DNA of 64,000 nucleotides from Citrifermentans bremense R1 (lineage in GTDB: Bacteria > Desulfobacterota > Desulfuromonadia > Geobacterales > Geobacteraceae), in assembly GCF_000426865.1 (NCBI RefSeq), contig NZ_AUGE01000002.1, positions 372,001 through 436,000 on the forward strand, given 5' to 3'. Every line of letters begins with the position of its first letter. Positions within the stretch are counted from its first letter, which is position 1. The notes under the pieces are model-generated. The model was not told the DNA's origin, ran no database searches, and saw only the letters and a list, made by a program, of their open reading frames with translations. A program made the position numbers and the translations under genes. Of this stretch, positions 25,992 through 32,952 are shown one piece after another.

Positions 25992-27948
25992 TTTTCAGTA
26001 TCCCCCTTTTTTCCAAGTCGTTAGCGACATAGCCCAGTCCCAGCTCTTCCAGCTTTTCTCTAGTGGGAATACCGTCTTCGTTCCATCCCTTGTATTTGTA
26101 ATAGGTCGACAACAGTTCTTCTTCCAGTTCGGGGAATCTCTTTTTCCAGTGATCTGTAGGCGGCTTCTCATCGGCCCTTCTGATCCCTTTCCTGTTGTTG
26201 TATGCCCTGTGCAGGTTCCGATTCCTGTTGGCGATTTCTTTCAGCCCATCCTCGTCCAGGTCCATTCCGGTCGCGGCAGAGATCAATTTGGGATAGTTGT
26301 GGATGTGGTAAGGAGGTTTCAGGCAGAACGACGACATGCCGCAGCACATGCCTACTGCATCGTCGATGTTGTGCATCATCTCCATCCAGTCGACGATTTC
26401 GGAGCACATGTCCGGTGTCGGATAATACGGGATTGCCTTTTCTCCCCTCAGTTCCCAGTCCAGTACCCATTGCTTGAATTTATCATGGGGAATTTGGGGC
26501 CAATCCCTGACGAACTCCTCTCTCTGCTCCGGGGTTGGAAAAGCCGACTGGGGCCATTGCCCTTCCATCTGGGTGATGCTTATCTTCTCGTTGGTGGCGT
26601 ACATGAGGAAGTAGAGCGGATCCAGCGTTCCGAGCTTGACCGGAAGCTGCTCGTGCTTCTTGATGGTGTTGTGATCGAACGCCTCGGCGCCGTTGCCGAT
26701 CTTGCGCGCCGCGAAATAAACGCCGTCAGCCAGGACGTCGCCGATTCCTTCCCGCCGGACGACCCTGTCGAGGAGCCAGAAGAACCTTCCCTCTTTGTCG
26801 GATGGACATCCGGCGAAGTCCTTGTCCGTTAGGATGCCCGCTTCATAGAGTTCAACGGCGAAGGCAAGAATCTGGGGGGTCGAGAAGGAGTCGACGCCGT
26901 ACTCGGTAGCGCGTTGCAGGATCTTCCAGGAGAAGTCCAAGTCATCGACGTAGGCCGCCATGGCATAGGTGAGTTTCCCGAAGCATTTCGCCATATATCG
27001 CGGGGTATCTTTGTGGGAAATCAGCGCCCCGCAATGCGTAGGACAGTTAAAGCAGCTTATCAACCGCTTTACCGCGGCATGTTGTGACTTCGACCAGGAT
27101 TCGTCGATTTCTTCGGTCCAGAAGTCTCTTCTCCTGGTGCGGGCATTGCCCCAGGCAAAGTTCTCCGTGTGCCACTTTTCGTCCGTATGCAGCATCTCCT
27201 GCGGCGAGCCGATGCCGGACAAGATGGTCATCACGTCCTTGATGGGGTTGGCCCACCTGTACTTGATGTAGTCCGTCACCCCCTTCATCTGTTCCATGAA
27301 CTCTTCAGGCCGGGCGAGATAGATGTCCTTTGTTCCACGAACGGCAATTGCCTTTATCTTCTTGTCTCCCATGACAGCGCCGCCGCCGAGCCTGCTGGCG
27401 CTCGACCTGGACTGCTCGATAGAAGCCGTGAAGACCCGGTTCTCGCCGGCAAGGCCTATTGCCGCCACCTGTGCTTTGGGCAGATTCAGTTCTTTTCGAA
27501 TAAGCTCCTGAGTTTCAACGGCGCCTCTTCCCTGCAGATGCGAGGCGTCGCGTATCTCTACCTTGTCGTTGTTGATGTACAGGTACACCCAGTTGGGCGA
27601 CTTGTTCTTGAAGATCACCTTGTCGTAGCCGGCATACTTCAGTTCCGCCGCGAAAAATCCCCCCATCATGGGGTAGGCCAACGTCCCCGACTGCGGTGAA
27701 ACGAAGGTGACAACGGAACGGTTGGCACTGAAAGCAGGCGTAGCATTCAAAAGGCCGGTACTGAAGATAAGGTGGTTTTCAGGGTCAAACGCCTTAACCT
27801 CTGGCGGGACCCGGTCCCAATGTTCCTTGATGCTGGTACCCAATCCTCCCAGATGAAGTTGCATCAGCTTGGGGTCGGTTGCTACGCGTTCGATGTTCCC
27901 CGTCGCCAGGTCGATTTCCAAATAGTATCCTGCCTCTGCGTATCTCAT
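25978..27948 (-). CDS. bamB: BamB-like tungsten oxidoreductase (aldehyde:ferredoxin oxidoreductase family)
   Basis: A 656-residue AOR-family protein expected to hold a tungsten bis-pyranopterin and one 4Fe-4S cluster. It begins MRYAEAGYYLEIDL and closely tracks remembered Geobacter BamB, the catalytic subunit of class II benzoyl-CoA reductase, through SASRLGGGAVMGDKK, HTENFAWGNARTRR and KPPYHIHNYPK. Cluster ligands are CFNCPTHC near 312-319 with a later cysteine in VGMCCGMSS. ATG 27948 is chosen over GTG two codons upstream because the ribosome site (GAGAGGTG) overlaps the latter. It could be true BamB or a paralogue acting on another acyl-CoA or aldehyde; no other bam gene is visible here. 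Confidence 0.82.
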   Translation of the reverse strand: MRYAEAGYYLEIDLATGNIERVATDPKLMQLHLGGLGTSIKEHWDRVPPEVKAFDPENHLIFSTGLLNATPAFSANRSVVTFVSPQSGTLAYPMMGGFFAAELKYAGYDKVIFKNKSPNWVYLYINNDKVEIRDASHLQGRGAVETQELIRKELNLPKAQVAAIGLAGENRVFTASIEQSRSSASRLGGGAVMGDKKIKAIAVRGTKDIYLARPEEFMEQMKGVTDYIKYRWANPIKDVMTILSGIGSPQEMLHTDEKWHTENFAWGNARTRRRDFWTEEIDESWSKSQHAAVKRLISCFNCPTHCGALISHKDTPRYMAKCFGKLTYAMAAYVDDLDFSWKILQRATEYGVDSFSTPQILAFAVELYEAGILTDKDFAGCPSDKEGRFFWLLDRVVRREGIGDVLADGVYFAARKIGNGAEAFDHNTIKKHEQLPVKLGTLDPLYFLMYATNEKISITQMEGQWPQSAFPTPEQREEFVRDWPQIPHDKFKQWVLDWELRGEKAIPYYPTPDMCSEIVDWMEMMHNIDDAVGMCCGMSSFCLKPPYHIHNYPKLISAATGMDLDEDGLKEIANRNRNLHRAYNNRKGIRRADEKPPTDHWKKRFPELEEELLSTYYKYKGWNEDGIPTREKLEELGLGYVANDLEKRGILKNGEN

Positions 27949-28039
27949 TTTCACCTCTCTTTAGATGTGCACATTCCATGTCTTGATGTCTGTCTTATCT
28001 ACCAATGCGCTCGTAACGTTCCTCCTTGGGCTATCGCTT

Positions 28040-28228
28040 TCATTCACTTTCTTCCACGCGAAGGCAGGTCTTGACCGAATGCTGGCAAAACCCTCCGCAC
28101 GGTTCATTGATGCTGATTCCCTGCCTGCAAAGATTTTGTTCCATTACCTTAGGGTCGACCGCCACACGGTCTATGTTTCCCGTCAAGACGTCGACTTCGA
28201 GATAGCATCCCGCTTCTGTGTATTTCAT
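28040..28228 (-). pseudogene. Truncated 5' remnant of a second bamB-like gene
   Basis: A 62-codon open frame preceded by AGGAGGAAAGGAAA. Its first ~45 residues (MKYTEAGCYLEVDVLTGNIDRVAVDP...) align with the start of the intact BamB-like protein immediately downstream (MRYAEAGYYLEIDLATGNIERVATDP). Similarity then stops, and an unrelated tail ends at a TGA. This is most simply a duplicated bamB that lost all but its 5' end. Alternatively it survives as a leader peptide between the riboswitches and the intact gene, since its ribosome site is intact. Confidence 0.75.
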
Positions 28229-28349
28229 TTTCCTTTCCTCCTCCCTGTTTGATTTGGTGATCAGCCAATAAAGTCATCTTTGCGGTTGCGTCTGTTGATG
28301 AACGCTCGCGGCCGGTGCCCGGCAATCGAGTTTGGGACGCCCTGTGAAT

Positions 28350-28382
28350 AAAAAAGGGGCGTCTCTTGGATAGAGAGGCCCC
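28350..28382 (-). terminator. Intrinsic terminator of riboswitch copy 2
   Basis: On the minus strand GGGGCctctct / agagaCGCCCC forms a stem closed by about five loop bases and followed by six T. It sits about 20 bases after the aptamer P1 stem and is the likely expression platform. Confidence 0.75.
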
Positions 28383-28400
28383 TTGACGGTTCCGGACGCA

Positions 28401-28509
28401 CTCCGGCCGTTGGGGTCTCCTTTGCAAAAGGGAGGCACCGCCGTTTCCAGCGATACCCATAGGCCGGCCCACCTTGAGGGAGATCCCTTTTAGGCGCCAC
28501 GGCTCGGAG
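28401..28509 (-). promoter_or_regulatory. Molybdenum/tungsten cofactor riboswitch aptamer, copy 2 (proximal)
   Basis: Minus-strand RNA closed by a P1 stem (CUCCGAGCCGU with ACGGCCGGAG, ten pairs and one bulged A). Inside are a CGCUG-GAAA-CGGCG tetraloop hairpin after AUGGGUAU, a CUCC...GGAG hairpin with UUUUGCAAA loop region, and a small GGGAUCUCCC stem. These elements match my recollection of the Moco RNA motif (Moco/Tuco riboswitch). The operon downstream encodes a tungsten-enzyme homologue and an oxyanion transporter, which fits. Mo versus W cofactor preference cannot be read off safely. Confidence 0.78.
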
Positions 28510-28581
28510 ACTGATTTTTCGGATTTTTGTTTGCCGCTACACTCACTCTCGCTTGGGTGCGGCTTCAAGTACAACAAACGC

Positions 28582-28611
28582 AAAAGGGGCATCTCTGGGT
28601 AGAGAGGCCCC
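28582..28611 (-). terminator. Intrinsic terminator of riboswitch copy 1
   Basis: Minus strand GGGGCctctct / agagatGCCCC stem with a short loop then TTTTG; same design as copy 2 but with a weaker T-run. Confidence 0.65.
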
Positions 28612-28629
28612 TTGACGGTTCCGGACGCA

Positions 28630-28739
28630 CTCCGGCCGTTGGGGTCTCCTTTGCAAAAGGGAGGCACCGCCGTTTCCAGCGATACCCATAGGCCGGCCCG
28701 CCTTGAGGGAAGATCCCTTTTAGGCGCCACGGCTCGGAG
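28630..28739 (-). promoter_or_regulatory. Molybdenum/tungsten cofactor riboswitch aptamer, copy 1 (distal)
   Basis: Nearly identical to copy 2 over the full aptamer and with the same P1, tetraloop hairpin and CUCC/GGAG hairpin. I note one inserted base (the GGGAUCUUCCC stem) and one substitution (GGCGGGCC versus GGUGGGCC). It is first in the transcript, about 230 bases ahead of copy 2, and has its own terminator-like stem. Confidence 0.78.
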
Positions 28740-28743
28740 ACTG

Positions 28744-29122
28744 ATGTTTAAGTTTTTACAGAATCAAGGAACTGTCTGGCATGAAACCCGGCCTGCAGTT
28801 CTGCCTTTACCAGTCCATTAATTATTTCCGGCAAAAAGGTACTTTAATACCATTATACTGTCAAGCAAAAATCGGCGGGCAACAGAAGGATATCCCCGCC
28901 TTGGTAAATGCTGCACCTCTTTGCTCTCATGTCGGTCTGGAATCAGCCATCATAAAGCACCTCCCGCGGCTACTACAGCTGTGGACAGCGCCAAAAATTG
29001 TTCTTCCGTATACGCAGGAGTTGTGTTAAATGCTTTGCCCATGACCGACCATCTCTCGGAGCTGCGCTGCTTTTCCCTGTCCACCGTTATATAAATTTCT
29101 ATACGTCGGAAAAGGACCCAAC
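28744..29122. other. Divergent non-coding region between the Mo/W operon leader and the TiaS-like gene
   Basis: About 380 bases, more A+T-rich than the surroundings. It holds the candidate minus-strand promoter at 28836-28864 and presumably a plus-strand promoter near TTATATAAAT (about 29089-29098). No credible gene was found. Confidence 0.5.
28836..28864 (-). promoter_or_regulatory. Candidate promoter for the riboswitch leader
   Basis: Minus strand TTGACA (28864-28859), 17-base spacer, TACCTT (28841-28836). The -35 is perfect and the -10 poor. It would start transcription roughly 90 bases before riboswitch copy 1. Confidence 0.4.
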
Positions 29123-29863
29123 ATGAAGGTTTTGATATCAATCGATGACACTGACAATTTAGAAAGCAGGGGAACTGGGGAAATAGCATCTCTGATAGCT
29201 GAGGCGCTTGAGGCAAATGGTTGGGCGAAAACCGGGATAGTGACGCGCCACCAGCTTCTAGTTCATCCGGACATACCGTACACCTCCCACAACAGCGCTA
29301 TGTGCTTTCCGGCCGACCTTCAGGAAGGAGCACTGGAGCCTGTCATCGCGTTCACCTGCGGGTTTCTCGACCATGAATGTGCAGCGGGTTCCGATCCGGG
29401 ATTGTGTGTTGCTCCTTTGGAACGGCTGGGAGACGGGGCGGAGCTGATCGATTTTGGACAGAAGGCAAAACGGCAAGTGCTGACCACGCGCAACGCGTAT
29501 GAACTCGGGGGGCGTCTCGGGCTGCATCTTTCGGAGCATGGCGGGACAGGGCAGGGGATTATAGGGGCACTGGCCGGTGCGGGATTGAGGCTTTCAGGTA
29601 ACGACGGGCGAATGAAGGGAGCGTTGGACTTTAGCGGCAGGAATCTCCTGCGTCTGGAGGAATTGCTGGACCATCCTCATATCGATGCGGTGCGCCCTTT
29701 TGATGGAGGAGAACTTTCCCCTGACGCGCTTGTGGAGATCGGGGAAAAACCTAAGACGGTGCTGCGACATGGCTTGTCTGTCCTCTTTGTCAGCCCGCTC
29801 AGTCGCGACGGAAGCGAGGCTAACTGGCAGACCACGCATAGAAAGCAGCTTCGGGGGTATTGA
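29123..29863 (+). CDS. Stand-alone TiaS-like (TCKD-type) domain protein, copy A
   Basis: A 246-residue protein beginning MKVLISIDDTDN. IDDTD near the N-terminus and the later GTGQGIIGALAGAGL resemble the kinase-like domain of archaeal TiaS (tRNA-Ile2 agmatidine synthetase: IGIDDTDS and GRGxIGA). The OB-fold and zinc-ribbon modules of TiaS are absent. TRHQLLVHPDIPYTSHNSAMCFPAD is shared almost exactly with the paralogue at 31308-32051. AAGGA precedes the ATG by six bases. Since a bacterial tilS is present (44065-45438), a tRNA-Ile2 role is unlikely. Genomic company suggests a role connected with Mo/W metabolism (inference). Confidence 0.62.
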   Translation: MKVLISIDDTDNLESRGTGEIASLIAEALEANGWAKTGIVTRHQLLVHPDIPYTSHNSAMCFPADLQEGALEPVIAFTCGFLDHECAAGSDPGLCVAPLERLGDGAELIDFGQKAKRQVLTTRNAYELGGRLGLHLSEHGGTGQGIIGALAGAGLRLSGNDGRMKGALDFSGRNLLRLEELLDHPHIDAVRPFDGGELSPDALVEIGEKPKTVLRHGLSVLFVSPLSRDGSEANWQTTHRKQLRGY

Positions 29864-29865
29864 TC

Positions 29866-30069
29866 ATGTGGCAAGTAGCCTGGAATGGAACAAGAGAATT
29901 CACCTTGGGCAAAGAGAGCTGGGGGGCCGCCGCCAGTGCCGCGCTGGAATGTCAGAGCTTTGCCGAAGACGTTGAGGAGGAACTGGTCGCCGAGGACGAG
30001 CGCTCCTGCTACAACTGCCGCTACCGGCGCTGGAACCCCGCTTCGTTCACCTGCCTCGCAGCACCATGA
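29866..30069 (+). CDS. Small CxxC protein (67 aa)
   Basis: Begins two bases after the TiaS-like stop, so translation is probably coupled. The protein MWQVAWNGTREFTLGKES... carries CYNCRYRRW and a third cysteine in FTCLAAP near its end, a possible metal or redox site. Three cysteines and basic residues dominate the last 20 positions. No family recognised. It is the last gene before a strong bidirectional terminator. Confidence 0.65.
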   Translation: MWQVAWNGTREFTLGKESWGAAASAALECQSFAEDVEEELVAEDERSCYNCRYRRWNPASFTCLAAP

Positions 30070-30090
30070 GCACTGCGAACCGCGGTAACA

Positions 30091-30123
30091 AAAATGGGGG
30101 TGTCCGCCGACACCCCCCATTTC
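30091..30123. terminator. Bidirectional intrinsic terminator
   Basis: aaaatgggggtgtc - cgcc - gacaccccccattt stem-loop with A-run on one side and T-rich sequence on the other, between two convergent genes. Confidence 0.85.
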
Positions 30124-30140
30124 TGCACCTCTTACGTTAA

Positions 30141-30359
30141 CTAGTCACCTTCAGTCGTTTCTCCCTGGTGCTTAGGCCCGCGCGGCAAATGGACCAACTC
30201 TGCTCCCACAGAGTCCGCGATGAACTTAAGCTCGCACATCCGTATGTGCTGTCCGTACACCTTGAGGTTCAGGTCCGAAACCGCCACCACGACGTGTCGT
30301 GGCTGATGGGCTCCGTCCGCCATCTTCGTTCTCTCCCGGTAAAAGATTTTTCCTGACAT
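30141..30359 (-). CDS. Small hypothetical protein (72 aa) downstream of the Mo-storage homologue
   Basis: ATG 30359 is preceded by AAGGAGG at nine bases. The product, MSGKIFYRERTKMADG..., is mostly soluble, with a beta-strand-like HVVVAVSD and a single cysteine (RMCELKFIADSVGAELVHLPRG). No family recognised. It lies 85 bases after the Mos-like gene, apparently in the same operon, ending at the shared terminator. An accessory role in metal storage is only a guess. Confidence 0.6.
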   Translation of the reverse strand: MSGKIFYRERTKMADGAHQPRHVVVAVSDLNLKVYGQHIRMCELKFIADSVGAELVHLPRGPKHQGETTEGD

Positions 30360-30444
30360 GAAAGGGTGCCTCCTTTCCTTTTTTTCCTCCCTTGGAGGAT
30401 ACGGCTCTATTGTATATCGTTGGCTGCGCACAAACCAAGCCTTT

Positions 30445-31251
30445 TCAGACTGTTATCACGCTACCCACCTTCTCTCCGCGGATGGCCCTCCCGATGTTGC
30501 CGGGCTTGTGGCCGTTCACGATACGGATTTCTCTTACGTTGACCATGTCCCGCAGCAGGTAGAGCATCTTCCGCTCCAAAACCAGGTCCTCCATGTCCCT
30601 TTTGATCAGCTCACTGACGGTGATCTCCTCGATCAACTCCGCTTTAGGGTTGACGCGGGGGTCCTCAGTGAAAAGTCCATCGACGTTTTTCACCAGGATG
30701 CAGCTTCTTGCTCCCAGCACCTCGGCCATGAGAAGCGCCCCGGTATCCGTGCGGTGCGGAGGTATCAGCCCCGCCTCCGGAGGATGTTCATAGAGGCCGT
30801 AGGGCGGTGTGCCATGAATAACCGGAAGGAGCTTCAGATGGAGTAAGGTGGGGAGGTCGAGAAGCTCCCCCGTCTTAACCCGGGTCCCCCCCCACTTGGA
30901 AAGCAGCAGGGTCACGATCTCGGCATTCTGTTCGCTGATCTTGCCTGCCAGTTCTGCAAGGACTCCTGTAGGCATGCCAAGGTCAATGCCGATGTCCAAG
31001 ATGTGACGCACCCTGACACCGCCTCCGGTCACCACCATCAGCTTGTGCTCCTGGGAAAGTTCACCGATCTCCTGCATCACGGGAAAGACAACCTGGCTTC
31101 CGTAGTCGATGAGCCCATGCCCCCCAATCTTGACCACGTTCAGGTCCGGAACCAAACGAAGCGTCGGCGTGCCACCCGCTCTGTGCCTTAAACCCTTTCG
31201 GACCAGCGTCTCTCCCTTAAGATGCGACTCAATCTCATGCCGTTCAGCCAT
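30445..31251 (-). CDS. Molybdenum storage protein (MosA/MosB) homologue, amino-acid-kinase fold
   Basis: A 268-residue UMP-kinase-like protein. VVKIGGHGLIDYG near 40, VVTGGGVRVRHILDIGIDLGMPTGVLAELAG, IHGTPPYGLYEHPPEAGLIPPHRTDTGALLMAE, ILVKNVDGLFTEDP and VNGHKPGNIGRAIRGEKVGS track remembered Azotobacter MosA/MosB closely, particularly the PPHRxDTGA segment and the C-terminal GEHVGT-like end. Those proteins form an ATP-dependent cage that stores polyoxomolybdate or tungstate. Only one subunit gene is present, so a homo-oligomer is implied. ATG follows AGGAGG at seven bases. A generic UMP kinase is less likely. Confidence 0.82.
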   Translation of the reverse strand: MAERHEIESHLKGETLVRKGLRHRAGGTPTLRLVPDLNVVKIGGHGLIDYGSQVVFPVMQEIGELSQEHKLMVVTGGGVRVRHILDIGIDLGMPTGVLAELAGKISEQNAEIVTLLLSKWGGTRVKTGELLDLPTLLHLKLLPVIHGTPPYGLYEHPPEAGLIPPHRTDTGALLMAEVLGARSCILVKNVDGLFTEDPRVNPKAELIEEITVSELIKRDMEDLVLERKMLYLLRDMVNVREIRIVNGHKPGNIGRAIRGEKVGSVITV

Positions 31252-31307
31252 TGCACAACCTCCTGTGTTTGCATACTTCTATCCGTCAATCCGATTTACC
31301 TTAACTC

Positions 31308-32051
31308 TCAGTACTCCCGTAACAGTTTTTTCGGCAAAGTCTCCCACTGCGCTTTAGCCGCACCTATCCTCCTGGCAGATAGAAGGAGCACCGAAATCCC
31401 TTCCCGCATCACCGTTTTCGGCTTTTCCCCTATCAGGACACATTCGTTCTCGTCTATGGCGTCCCCTGCCACAGAACGGACCGCCTCAACGTCCGCCTGC
31501 TCCAATAGGTCACGTACCCGCCAAAATTCACCGGGCTGAGGCCCTTTCAGAGCCCCCCTCATCCGGCCATCGTTCCCCCAGAGACGCAACCCTACCCCGG
31601 CGAGAGCCCCGATGACGCCATCCCCGGTTCCGCCATGTTCCGACAGGTGCACTCCGAGCCGACTTGCCAGGAACAGCGCCTCTTCCTTGGTCAGGATTTC
31701 GCTTTTCGCGCGCCGGCCGAATCCAATCAGTTCCTCCCCATTGGTAATCCGGTCGACAGCGGCGATGCAAAGCCCCGGGTCGGAACCGTCCGCACACTCA
31801 CGCCCCAGGAGCCCGCTGCAAAATGTTGCCAGCGCGTGGATACGCGTCCCGTCAATATCAGCCGGAAAGCACATGGCGCTGTTATGAGAGGTGTACGGTA
31901 TATCCGGGTGAACCAGCAACTGGTGCCTGGTGATGAAGCCCGGGATTCCAAAGCCATCACGCAGCATTGCCTCTGCTATCAGGGCTGCAATTGCTCCAGT
32001 TCCCTTGCTGTCCATATTGTCAGTGTCATCAATTGCGAGCAGTATTCGCAC
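31308..32051 (-). CDS. Stand-alone TiaS-like (TCKD-type) domain protein, copy B
   Basis: A 247-residue paralogue of the 29123-29863 product: VRILLAIDDTDN at the N-terminus, the shared TRHQLLVHPDIPYTSHNSAMCFPAD block, HLSEHGGTGDGVIGALAGVGL, and IGEKPKTVMREGISVL. GTG 32051 is chosen because it gives the same N-terminus as copy A and has GAGAGAAG upstream; an ATG 17 codons earlier would add an unmatched hydrophobic leader. It is first of three genes (TiaS-like, Mos-like, 72-aa protein). No zinc ribbon or OB fold. Function unknown. Confidence 0.62.
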   Translation of the reverse strand: MRILLAIDDTDNMDSKGTGAIAALIAEAMLRDGFGIPGFITRHQLLVHPDIPYTSHNSAMCFPADIDGTRIHALATFCSGLLGRECADGSDPGLCIAAVDRITNGEELIGFGRRAKSEILTKEEALFLASRLGVHLSEHGGTGDGVIGALAGVGLRLWGNDGRMRGALKGPQPGEFWRVRDLLEQADVEAVRSVAGDAIDENECVLIGEKPKTVMREGISVLLLSARRIGAAKAQWETLPKKLLREY

Positions 32052-32510
32052 GGAAGCTTCTCTCACTATAAGTGGAGTAAGATACAAGTGGGTAGTGTAC
32101 ATCCGAATTCTTCAAATGAAAGTCAGTATGCGCATAAGGCACAAGCTTCAGAATAAGAACTATGAGGACAGGAGTATTTCCTCCATGGTAGGGCGCCTTC
32201 TTTCCTTCCACTCTTATGCGGGTCTATGTCGTTAACGAGATGAGTTAAAAGCTGCCGATCCATCCTGCGCCGCTGGTCGCATCTAACTGTGTCTGCCGCT
32301 GCAGCATCATCTACAAGGAGGTATTGCAACAGAAGCAGCGCTGTGCCTGCCTGATTTATTGACAGCATACTGATTATATGCATAATGACACACCTGCCGC
32401 AGCATGGGTATGATATACTGCCGCGATTTACAGCTGTTAAACTGCTTTGGTGCTTTGTTTTTTCGCGCGCCGTACTCACGGGTAACCGCTTCGAGAGGAG
32501 GGGGCTTTGC
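32052..32510. other. Divergent intergenic region upstream of marR
   Basis: About 460 bases without a credible gene. It contains the marR promoter/operator candidate at 32359-32386 and, near its left end, the start region of the TiaS-like copy B. Confidence 0.6.
32359..32386 (+). promoter_or_regulatory. Promoter of the efflux operon with a candidate MarR operator
   Basis: TTGACA (32359-32364), 16-base spacer, CATAAT (32381-32386). The spacer is bounded by an inverted repeat GCATA...TATGC (32365-32381), placed where a MarR-type repressor would block RNA polymerase. Transcription would begin about 115 bases before the marR ATG. Confidence 0.55.
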
Positions 32511-32939
32511 ATGCCAGCAAAAACACCGATCGAGATAGAGAAGACCGTGGGATTTCTCTTGTCCAAGGCTTATCAGCGCGCGAGCCTCATCTTCAAGGAA
32601 CACTTCGACGACTACGATCTAACACCACAACAATTCGGTCTGCTAGGTTTCTTGTGGCAAGAGGATGGGTTGAGCCAGTCGGTGCTCTCGGCTAAGAGCC
32701 AAATCGACAGAACAACCATGGGCGGTCTGATAGACAGGCTGGAAAAAGAGGGGCTCGTGGCCAGACAGGCGGACCCTGACGACCGCCGCGCCTATCGCAT
32801 CTGCCTCACGGCAACAGGAAAGGCGCTGCAGCCGGAACTGACGCCGCTGGCACTGAAAGCCCAGCGCAAGCTGGTAGCGAAACTGACCTCCGAAGAACAG
32901 GAAACCTTGAAGTCGCTGTTGGAAAAGATCCGCAGCTGA
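32511..32939 (+). CDS. MarR-family transcriptional regulator
   Basis: A 142-residue winged-helix protein: helix-turn-helix SAKSQIDRTTMGGLIDRLEKEGLV near 65-88 and wing DPDDRRAYRICLTATGK. ATG 32511 is preceded by GGAGGGGG at six bases; an earlier ATG in the frame adds 42 residues without family similarity. It is first gene of the efflux operon (13 bases before the TolC-like gene) and so probably an autorepressor responding to an exported compound, as EmrR does. Confidence 0.9.
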   Translation: MPAKTPIEIEKTVGFLLSKAYQRASLIFKEHFDDYDLTPQQFGLLGFLWQEDGLSQSVLSAKSQIDRTTMGGLIDRLEKEGLVARQADPDDRRAYRICLTATGKALQPELTPLALKAQRKLVAKLTSEEQETLKSLLEKIRS

Positions 32940-32952
32940 TCCGGGAGCTTTC

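Larger units (their letters stand above)
28356..28743. repeat. Two ~158-base direct repeats (tandem riboswitch units)
   Basis: 28356-28513 and 28586-28743 are near-identical, aptamer plus terminator included, separated by about 72 unique bases. The high identity indicates a recent duplication or gene conversion. Confidence 0.9.

Noticed and set aside
28149-28730. 193-codon minus-strand open frame with an internally repeated peptide
   Set aside because: The repetition merely reflects the two riboswitch units and their terminators; there is no ribosome site or family similarity.
28356-28743. Direct repeats as ends of a small mobile element
   Set aside because: The repeats contain folded aptamer plus terminator elements and no transposase or terminal inverted repeat lies between or around them.
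32123-32603. Several overlapping short frames in the marR upstream region
   Set aside because: No ribosome sites or recognisable products; they cross the promoter and the marR gene.
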